Below are positions 34,800 through 43,399 of a DNA stretch of 64,000 nucleotides, piece after piece. The translations under genes were made by a program, and so were the position numbers. Source of the stretch: Cenococcum geophilum 1.58 (lineage: Eukaryota; Ascomycota; Dothideomycetes; Gloniales; Gloniaceae); assembly GCA_001692895.1 (NCBI GenBank), contig KV748231.1:853888-917887 (forward strand), in the 5' to 3' direction. Numbering within the stretch: position 1 is the first letter of the stretch; each line of letters opens with the position of its first letter. The notes below the pieces were generated by a model that worked only from the letters and a program-made list of their open reading frames with translations, made no database searches and was not told the DNA's origin.

Positions 34800-36150
34800 C
34801 CTAGATCTTTTTCTTTATACAACTATCCACCCGCCGTTGCCTATTATACTTAGCTCTTTCTCCTTGTATGCGTTTCCCTGTATTACGGCTATAGCCTAGT
34901 ATAGTTTAGCTTGCCTTTTCCTAGTGGCTTTTAGGTATACCTAGAAGGTCTTATAGGCCGTCTTCTGCCATGCTTTATGTTCTTTACCGTAGTTTACGCA
35001 TCTAACTCCCTTGACCTTAGGGCAGTCTTTCGTCTTATATATATCGGCGCATAGTCCGCACCTTCCCTATCTCCCGCATGCGCTCTAGGTGTGGCCCTAC
35101 TGCTAGTATTTAAAGCATTGGCGTATTTAGACTGCGTGGTAGTATAACCAGGCTTTATACTAGAGGCTATCTATAACTATTTCTTTGCATATAACTACCG
35201 CCTGCATCTTCTAGGTCGGTAGGTTAATAATTAAGGTGCCGCGTGTTTTGACCTTTTGGAACCCTAGTAATACGCCTATATATATAGTGCGTACTTTATA
35301 GAGCCATACGACTCTAGATATCGTAATTCCTAGGATTAATTTCTTAGTGGCCTCTATAATCCTTTAGATGAGTTATAAGTTTGTGGCGCCTTATCCGCTT
35401 TCTACTTATATATTAATAGGTACTTTAAGTACTTTAATTAGGTAGTCCTAGCGGAGTATCTTATACTCGGGGGTGTCTCCCTAGGTTATAGCCTGGTCCT
35501 TTACCTATTAGTTTAGGAGTATAACCTCTACGTCGCCGCTATATAGGACCTTTACTGCTACTGCCTTTGGTATATATGTCCTAATTGCTATAAGAATCTG
35601 TTTTGGCTCTACTGCTACTGCTTTTAGCGTTTGGACCCTAACTATAGACCTTATAGGTGCTACGCTAGGGAGGCGCTGGGGAGGCGCCGGTTGGGCGCTG
35701 GCGGCGATGTTGGCCCATAAGGGCTTTATTATATGCGTTGTTGGTATTCCCTATAATTTTATAGCGTCCTTAATACGCCTAAGCCTATCCTCTACCGCGT
35801 TCTAGTTCCTATTATGCCTTATCTATAGTTCCTAAGTAATATATCTAGCCTATTAGGCCGCACGCGCTACCCCTACGCGTAGGTGTTCGTCTTCTCCCTT
35901 CCCTAGGTCTTCCTTAATGTCTTTTAAAATATCTACGAGTTTCTGCCATTTCTGGTCATTGTCCTTTAGTTGTTGTAGTTAGGTCACCCCCTATTGGGTT
36001 TATTGTGGTGTCGCATTTTTTTATGTTTTAACCCATCTTTAAGTCTACTATAACCCTCCTAGGTCGCGCAGGCTTTCCGGCTGTAGTGCGTGTATTAATT
36101 CTAGGGCATATTATACCGTAGATTTAATTGGGAGTAGTTGTATCTTTATT
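34800..36150 (-). pseudogene. LINE ORF1 (gag-like, CCHC zinc knuckles)
   Basis: At about 35000-35140 the minus strand reads a zinc-knuckle array: CF.C...GHT..ACG (with stops at expected Gln/Trp and Cys changes), then RCGLCAD with downstream DCPKVKGVRC and a further CxxCGKEH-like block (VNYGKEHKAW). This spacing is typical of the RNA-binding ORF1 of Tad1/I-type fungal LINEs. The N-terminal part (to about 36150) is Ala/Gly/Pro-rich with GC-rich stretches such as near 35665-35710. Stops and Cys-to-Tyr changes show inactivation. Confidence 0.72.
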
Positions 36151-36286
36151 GGATAAGTAATGGGCGTGTTCTGCTGCTGTAGCGGCTCCACTTACTTTAA
36201 TTAATAGTAACTTAACTATAAAGGATTTGCGTGTTACAAATAAGCATATAAAAGGTAGTTAATATTTACTAAGGTAAGTCACTATA

Positions 36287-36701
36287 ACGTAGTCGGCGGG
36301 CTAGTGGCCCACGCGGGCTAGTGGCCCACCTCAAAACCCAACCAAAAATTAGATAATTCATACCTTAATATCTTAACAACCACTTAATAATAATTTCTAA
36401 TAATTTATATTTTGACCTTTATATACACTTTACAGCTTCTATTAAAGTTATATAGTAAATAGTTTAGTAGTTTTTAAGATATAGTAATTTAGCCTTATTT
36501 TAGCCCCTAAAATTTAATATATTAAAAACTACTAAACTAATTACTATGCAACTTTAATAGAAGCTGTAAAGTGTATATAAAAGTCCAAATCCAAATTATT
36601 AGAATTTATTATTAAGTGGTTGTTAAGATATTAAGGTATAAATTTGGTGGGTTTTGAGGTGGGCCACTAGCCCGCGTGGGCCACTAGCCCGCCGACTACG
36701 T
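36287..36701. mobile_element. MITE-A: 415-bp foldback element, TSD TA
   Basis: Near-complete inverted repeat: the ends ACGTAGTCGGCGGG and CCCGCCGACTACGT are perfect, and most of the interior pairs with itself. TA lies on each side (36285-36286, 36702-36703). Each tip carries two tandem 17-bp units (GCGGGCTAGTGGCCCAC at 36296-36312 and 36313-36329, mirrored at the right). Copy 2 of X shows the empty site (TA at 38915-38916), proving insertion. The TA target suggests a Tc1/mariner-type helper; that is inference. Confidence 0.9.
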
Positions 36702-36815
36702 TAATAGTAATTATTTATTAGTAAGCTAATTTAATAAAATCTATAGCGCAGATATTTACCTTAATTAACCTCTATACTTCTACCTTACAATATTACACCA
36801 TAAACTTTATTATTA

Positions 36816-37310
36816 TTGTTTTATCTACTGTCTATTAGCATACTACTATCTATAATGCCTTCTTTTATACCTCTAAATACGTCTAATAGCTATTTAGTTA
36901 AGGAACTTAATACGCGCGACGTTAATAATAAAATAATTAAGGACGCTTTTAAGGACGCTCTTTCTTTTACTAATTCTTTAGAATTTCTACCTAGAGAGTA
37001 AGCTTTCTAATACTAAATTATGCCTATAGCTAATATAATTTTAGGAAATACGTACTAAAGCACTCTTTATTGGATCTAGCAGAGTACTATAATAAGGTTA
37101 TTGCGAAATCCACCAGAAATCTACTTACCTCTTTACTGCTTACCTCTTTACCGCTTACTTCTTTACTGCTTACTTTTTTACCGCCTGCCTTTAAGCCGCT
37201 TATTTCTTTATTACCTACTACTTCTAAGGAGTTTAATCCTCGCTGTGCTTTTACTTCTCTTAAGAGGTAGGCTAATAGAATTGCTGCGCAAATATTTTAG
37301 TATAAAATAG
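36816..37310 (+). pseudogene. Repeat X coding remnant, copy 1
   Basis: An open stretch near 36855 begins MPSFIPLNTSNS and continues LVKELNTRDVNN. After a break the frame resumes with a Leu/Pro/Thr/Ser-rich part (37070-37270) corresponding to copy 2 at about 39350-39560 (KSAKNP and then LLLPPNAFKRRLNKT). Both end near KLYML. Protein-level similarity between the copies supports a former gene; function unknown. Confidence 0.45.
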
Positions 37311-38370
37311 CCTTTAAATTATATATGTTAGCTATACTCTTTTAGTGTCTTATTTACTAATTTACCTCTTATAGTAACCTAATAGAAATGTTAGAGATTT
37401 TAGATAATAATAAAGAGAATAATCTTAATAACGCTAACTCTCCTAAAAGCCCTCCTTTATCCTTTTATAATCTCCGTAGCCCTTATAAGCTTTATAGCAC
37501 GTAAATAGCCTAAGCTATAATGTTGGATATTAATATAAATAAGCGCCTTTCTATTTAAGTGCCGTTAGTAAATAAATAGTATATCTTAAAAGCTAGTGCT
37601 TAGGAGAATATAAAGGAAACTCGCTAGCGGATATATACCTACGTCTAGAATATTAAGGGTAGCTTTGGTATGCTACGTAATCCACTATACGCTCTATACA
37701 TTAAATAAGATTATAAATATCGCGTCTATAAGCAGAACTCTGGGCTATATTTTAAAGGTACGTGCTTAAGATATTGCTTAAGTGGTAGGTCGTGCGAAAA
37801 GGTATATACTAATAGTATATTATTATTCTATTAGCTAACACGCATATAGGATAGTTTGTTAAAACTAGAGCCGGTTATACCTTAATGTAAAAAAATATAC
37901 GTAATTAGCTTCTGCTAGTAGTTTAGCTAGAACGCCTACTAAGAAGGTATAATATCCGCATTTTAATAATATAGATATTACTGATATCCGTATAACTTTA
38001 TACCCGCACTATTCCCCCTTTAGAGACCTCCCCTTCTCCTAAAACTCTTATTTATAGTAATATACGCAGCTATAAGGGTACCCGTTCTGCCGCTACTTCT
38101 CCTACTCTTTTACTAATTCCTAGCACGCTTAGTGCTGCTTTTAGTATTACTACCACTCCCGCTAGCACGGAGAATATTAGGGTGTATTTAGCAATTACTA
38201 TTTCCGTACGCGTTAATATAGTTTATAAATAGGTGACTAAGATAGTGAAAGATGTTCGGGCTATAGATCGTTAGTTAAGTAAGCTTAAAGATTCTCTAAG
38301 TAAGATAAAGAATAGGCTTGCGTTTATAAGGCGTAGTATTATAGTACTTATACGCAACGCCGGGTTGCTA

Positions 38371-38841
38371 CGTTAGGAAAAAATTTAGCAGCATTTTGCC
38401 AGCATTTTTAGCATTTCGTAGCATTTCGTAGCATTTAAAACAGACCATACGCATTAAGCAGCATCTAGGCAGCTATATATATATATTATATATAAAATTT
38501 TTATTTTTAAATAGATAATTAGATATAGTATATTATATAATAATTTTTTTTATAAATTACTTATAAATTACGTAAGTTATTCTACTTCTAAAAATGTTTT
38601 TAAAAAAATTTAACTTTTTTTTTAAAAGTAGAATAACTTAAGTAATTTATAAGTAATTTATAAAAAAATTATTATATAATATACTATATCTAATTATCTA
38701 TCTAAAAATAAAAAATTTATATATAATATATATATATAGCTGCCTAGATGCTGCTTAATACGTATAGTCTGTTTTAAATACTACGAAATGCTATAAAATG
38801 CTAAAAATGCTAGCAAAATGCTGCTAAATTTTTTCCTAACG
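38371..38841. mobile_element. MITE-C: 471-bp near-perfect hairpin element, TSD TA
   Basis: Arms of about 230 bp fold back on each other, from CGTTAGGAAAAAATTTAGCA at the left to its complement at the right, with TA on both sides (38369-38370, 38842-38843). Most differences between arms are C-to-T changes in the right arm relative to the left. Tips contain several AGCATTT motifs. No gene. Its core is unrelated to MITE-A/B. Confidence 0.88.
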
Positions 38842-39577
38842 TAGATATCCATATAAGCTAAGATAAAGATATTTATATATCTGCACTGTTAATAATTATT
38901 AAAGTAAGTCACTATAGTAGCAATTATTTATTAGTGAGCTAATTTAATAAAATAGGTAGCGTAGATATTTACCTTTAATTAACCTCCGTACCTCTTCTTC
39001 CTCTATTAACCTTTTACCTTATAGCACCGTACCGCAAACTTTATTATTACTGTTTTATCTACTATCCCTTAGTATTCTTCTATCTACGATGCCTTTATTT
39101 ATACCTATAAATAATATTAATGCGAATAATAGCAGCTAGGTAGTTAAGGAGCTTAATATACGCGAAATAAACGAGGATGCTGTTAAGTACACTATAGCTG
39201 CTTCTACTAAACCTTTAGGCTCTGTTCCTAAAGAGTAAGCTTTCTAATACTAAATTATACCTATAGCTAATATAATTGTAGAAAATATATACCGAAGCGC
39301 TCTTTATAGGATTTAGTAGATAACAAAAATATAGATAGAGCGAAATCCGCTAAAAATCCGCGTACCTTTTCGCTGCCTGCCTTTCCTTTGCCTATATCTT
39401 TACCGTAGACTACTTTACCGTCCGCTTCTTCGCCGTCTGCCTCTCTACTACTACCACCTAATGCTTTTAAAAGGAGGCTTAATAAGACTTAGTTATCTTC
39501 TTTTCTTAAAAAGTAGGCTAGAAAGGCTGCTAATATAAATCTAAAGGCTAAAATAGCCATTAAATTATATATGTTAG

Positions 39578-39796
39578 TGTTTGTATCAATTTAATAATAC
39601 AATTGAGTCATATCCCGGGGCACGAAATACGTATAGTATCGTATGCTCTTTGGGATGATGGTGACTGTCGATTCTATTGAGGTAGACTACGTGGTCTATA
39701 TACTGACGCGCCTCCCCCCTAATTAGTCAGCATATAAGTAGTTGGTGCACCGAACGCGTATTTACGCATTCGTGCACCAGGTGCTGTAATCATACA
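39578..39796 (+). mobile_element. Solo LTR (219 bp), TSD GTTAG
   Basis: Starts TGTTTGTATC, ends ATCATACA, with GTTAG on both sides (39573-39577, 39797-39801). Copy 1 of X has the empty site with a single GTTAG (37327-37331). Clean composition within RIP-mutated surroundings. It contains a strong hairpin around GGTGCAC (about 39740-39780). Confidence 0.85.
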
Positions 39797-41352
39797 GTTA
39801 GTTATACTGTTTCAATATCTTATTTACTAATTTACCTCTTATAGTGACCTAAATATTTATAAGGTTTCTTTAGATAGCAAATCTTTAGATAGCGGTAAAG
39901 ATAAAGATCTTAATAATGCTGACTCTGATAATCTCCGCAGCCCTTATAATCTCTATAGCCCTTATAATCTCTATAGCCCTTACAATCTCTATAGTACTAT
40001 AAATATAAATAAGCGTCTTTCTATCTAAGTGCCGCTAGCAAATAAATAGTATACTTTAAAAGCTAGTATTTAGGAGAACATAAAGGAAAGTCGCTAGTGG
40101 ATATTAATATACATCTAGAATATTAAGGGTAGCTTTAGTAAGCTGCGTAACTTACTATATACTCTATATAAGAAGCATAGCTATAAATATCGTGTTTATA
40201 AGAAGGACTCTAGGCCTTATTTTGGGGGTACGTACTTAAGATATTATATAGATAGTAGGTCGTGTGGAAAGGTATATGCTAATAGTATACTATTATTCTG
40301 TCAGCTAACACGCGTATAGGAAAGTTTACTAAATCTAGAGCCGGTTACACCTTAGGGCAAAAAACGTACAAAGTTAGCTTCTGCTAATAGTCTAGCTAAA
40401 ACGCCTACTAAGAAGGTATAATATCCGCATAGCTTTGTTCTCGCACTATCCCCGCCCGCGCTACTACGCCTCCCCCCTTACTAAGGCCTCCCCCCCTATT
40501 AAGACTCCCACTTATAGTAGTATACGCGGCCGTAGAGGCACCCGCTTTGCTGCTGCTCCTCTAACTTTTTTACTAATTACTAGCACGCTAGGTGCTGCTG
40601 CCGCTTCCGCTAGTACTGGGTCTATTAGGGTATATTTAATAATTGCTGTTTCTGCGCGCGTTAATATAGTTTATAAATAGGTAACTAATATAGCAAAAGA
40701 TGTTTAAGCTATAGATCGCCAGTTTAATAAGTTTAAAGATTCTCTAAGTAAAATAAAGGATAAGCTTGCATTCCTAAGGCGTAGTATTACTACACTTATA
40801 TATAATGCTAAGCTACCGGATATTAAATATAGGTAAATATAAGTTAGCTATTACTACGGGTTAGCTGTTATTGCTAGTTTATAATAATAAAATAGTAGCT
40901 TTTACCTTTTTGCTACTATATATATAGGAATTAAGTCTCTGCCTTATATTTAATAGATATAACGTATTCCACCATCGAGCCGGCAGAACCATCGAGCCGG
41001 CAGATCCATTTCCCCACCAAAAATCGTAAAAATCACAATATAATATCTTAACAACCACTTAATAATAAATTCTAATAATTTAGATTTAGACTTTTATATA
41101 CACTCTACAGCTTCTATTAAAGTTGCATAGTAAATAGTTTAGTAGTTTTTAAGATATAGTAATTTGGCTATATTTTGGCCCCCAAATTTTAATACCTTAA
41201 AAACTACTAAACTATTTACTATGCAACTTTAATAGAAGCTGCAGAGTGTATATAAAAGTCTAAATCTAAATTATTAGAATTTATTATTAAGTGGTTGTTG
41301 AGATATTATATTGTGATTTTTACGATTTTTGGTGGGGAAATGGATCTGCCGG

Positions 41353-41556
41353 TGTCGGAATATATGGACAGAGGTTACGTGGTTACGTGTCGTCGACGTG
41401 TCGTCGTCGTGTCGCTGATTAGTCACCCTTATGGTGACTCATTAGCCCCCTACTTAGGCACTGCGATCCTTACGATCCTCTGCTTTCGATACCTATTAGA
41501 CAAGAATCAATTTATCAGTTAATAGGCCAATTAAGTGCACTTAGGTAATACCGACA
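41353..41556 (+). repeat. TRIM-2 left LTR (204 bp)
   Basis: Differs from the right LTR at four positions by my reading: three CA-to-TA and one TG-to-TA, all mutated in this copy, fitting light RIP. Confidence 0.92.
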
Positions 41557-42483
41557 TTGATTAATGGTTAACCTTACCGGTTGGCTATAGAGCAATAAGG
41601 TTTACTGCCGCCCCAGCAGCTTCGTTTGATTGTAAGCAGCATTCTAGTACCTAGCAGCAAAACCAATACCTAGCAGCTCCGGCAGCACCCAACCCCAGCA
41701 GCTTAGAATATACGACAAATACGTAACGTATAAGACATTCTATAGTAGCAAATTAACCCCTAGTACGACCTCTTCACTGAGCGCCGTACCCCCAGCTTAA
41801 CAGCATTAACCCCTAGTACGACCTCTTCACTAAGTGCCGTACCCCTAGCTTAATAGCACCCAACGTCTAACAGCCCTTGGGCAGTACCCCAGCAGCAGCT
41901 ACCTCAGCAGTACTACGGCAGCGCTCTAGCCGTACACAGCACACCAGCTTTTACAGCACCCAACATCTAACTACCTAACTGCTTTACGCAGTACCCTAGC
42001 GTAGCTACGCAACTCAGCAGTAAACCATTACCTAGTGTGCTCAGCATACAAATCAACATCTAATAGCCCTCGGGCAGTACCCCAGCAGCTACCTTAGTAG
42101 CTACCCCAGCAGTACTACGGCAGCGCTCTAGCCGTACACAGTATACTAGCTTTTACAGCATCCAACAACCTAGCAGCATTAGCAGTACTAAAACACCTAG
42201 TTACCTTAGACTTGCGGAAAACTAGTAATAGAAGTGTCACTGAGTACTGGGAGATACCAAGTTGCGTCTATTACGCAGAACAACCACGTTTACGAAGATT
42301 TGGTCGAGTACTTTAGGTTAGAAGTGTCACTGAACCTAGGGTCCTAAGTTAACGTCCGAAACGCGCTCCTTACTACCCCTTACCTACCTATAATCCCGAC
42401 ACCGTCTGCTACCTTCTTTGCAGATCTGCTATGTCGAATACCACGTTAACAGAGTTTATATATTGGTGGTTTCACGCACAGAG

Positions 42484-42530
42484 AAAGAACTGCTAGTATT
42501 GGAATGTATAGATAGAGGTTACGTGGTCAC
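42484..42530 (+). repeat. Internal remnant of a TRIM-2 LTR start
   Basis: GAAAGAACTGCTAGTATTGG and the following bases match the purine tract plus first ~35 bp of the TRIM-2 LTR at 43017-43066, with several transitions. It shows that the interior once held another LTR edge. Confidence 0.7.
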
Positions 42531-43031
42531 ATCCTACCGACTAAACGATTGTGCCGTTACGCCTGCAATCTATCTAACGCTAGCACCGTACTGCCACATA
42601 CTATCGACAAACTGATAGCGCCGCTATGCCTGCTATTACGATACTGATCGCGCCGATATGCCTGCTATCTACCGACCGAATGATCGTGCCTATACGCCTG
42701 CGATCTACCAACTGATAGACAAGCTCTATGCTTGACCACTATCACTACCGCCGCTGGTACCGTACTACCACCTAATAGACTTTTGCTGCTTTTACCTACA
42801 GCTAAACTAATACCTTGGTGCCTTCCTGCAGCACTACAATTGACTTCTACTGCTCTACCTGCAGTAATATAATCGACAACTGCTGCTCCGCCTACAGTAC
42901 TACCACGAACTCGTGCTGCCTTCCTACTCTAGCTAAACCGACACCTTGCTACCTTGCTGCCTTGCTGCCTTGCTACCCTGCTGCCTTACTACCTTCCTGC
43001 AGCACCATAAGCATAAAGAAAGAACTGCCAG

Positions 43032-43235
43032 TGTCGGAATATATGGACAGAGGTTACGTGGTTACGTGTCGTCGACGTGTCGTCGTCGTGTCGCTGATTA
43101 GTCACCCTTATGGTGACTCATCAGCCCCCTACTTAGGCACTGCGATCCTTACGATCCTCTGCTTTCGATACCTATTAGACAAGAATCAATTCATCAGTTA
43201 ATAGGCCAATCAAGTGCACTTAGGTGATACCGACA
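43032..43235 (+). repeat. TRIM-2 right LTR (204 bp)
   Basis: Ends ATACCGACA followed by GCCGG. It is the less mutated of the two copies. Confidence 0.92.
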
Positions 43236-43399
43236 GCCGGCTCGATGGTGGAATACGTTACTTAATTAATATTATAATATCCGTATAAGCTAAGATAAAG
43301 ATATTTATATATCCGCACTATAAAATAGCTTACTGCTACGTTATATACTACGCACTAAGAAGATTATACGCTAGCTAGAGTTAATATTAATAAAAAAAA

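Larger units (their letters stand above)
31190..36240 (-). mobile_element. Tad1-like non-LTR retrotransposon (LINE), RIP-degraded
   Basis: A minus-strand LINE with a gag-like ORF1 carrying CCHC knuckles, an endonuclease, a reverse transcriptase and a probable RNase H region. No LTRs. The 3' end is at the left; its exact limits are uncertain. On the + strand TpG is well kept while CpA is almost gone (hand count in 34561-34800: about 13 TG against 3 CA), so mutation looks strand-biased. Confidence 0.82.
36262..38895 (+). repeat. Repeat X, copy 1 (with MITE-A and MITE-C inserted)
   Basis: This copy and copy 2 (38896-43312) share their whole backbone: the AAGTAAGTCACTATA-type start, a coding-like part, and the end AAGATATTTATATAT followed by CCGCAC or CTGCAC. 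They lie head to tail with no spacer. Without insertions each is about 1.75-1.9 kb. The coding-like part (+) reads in both copies as a Ser/Pro-rich segment ending KLYML, then a part with RVYK and LEPVTP, and a coiled-coil tail with IDRQ. I do not recognise the family. Confidence 0.75.
41353..43235 (+). mobile_element. TRIM-2: short non-autonomous LTR element, TSD GCCGG
   Basis: Equal 204-bp LTRs (41353-41556, 43032-43235) start TGTCGG and end CCGACA, with the exact duplication GCCGG (41348-41352, 43236-43240). The 1475-bp interior has no gag or pol, is clean of RIP, and contains tandem duplications (for example two 53-bp-spaced copies around CTAGTACGACCTCTTCACT at 41759 and 41812; a CTTGCTGC-type run at 42949-43010). 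It lies in the right arm of MITE-B. The orientation is taken from the purine-rich AAAGAAAGAA (43016-43025) before the right LTR; no primer site was recognised. Confidence 0.9.
40962..43258. mobile_element. MITE-B: foldback element, TSD TA, split by TRIM-2
   Basis: Ends ACGTATTCCACCATCGAGCC and its complement at 43239-43258, flanked by TA (40960-40961, 43259-43260). Without TRIM-2 it is about 409 bp. Its central 330 bp (about 41006-41340) is nearly the same as the MITE-A core, yet the tips are different. The left tip has two tandem 17-bp units (40972-40988, 40989-41005); the right tip has one. Confidence 0.88.
38896..43312 (+). repeat. Repeat X, copy 2 (with solo LTR, MITE-B and TRIM-2 inserted)
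   Basis: Collinear with copy 1 apart from insertions. It ends with AAGATATTTATATATCCGCAC (43286-43306). It retains about 140 bp (40820-40961) that copy 1 lacks at the MITE-C site. The coding remnant includes 39100-39240 (+), about 39340-39570, and 39990-40840, where the tail reads QFNKFKDSLSKIKDKLAFLR, a coiled-coil-like segment. Family unknown. Confidence 0.72.

Noticed and set aside
40435..40680. Independent 81-codon gene
   Set aside because: It overlaps the repeat X coding remnant in another frame; copy 1 does not keep this frame open.
41295..43201. Short proteins encoded by TRIM-2
   Set aside because: The frames run from MITE-B into the LTR and repeat at both LTRs; they are products of LTR sequence, not genes.
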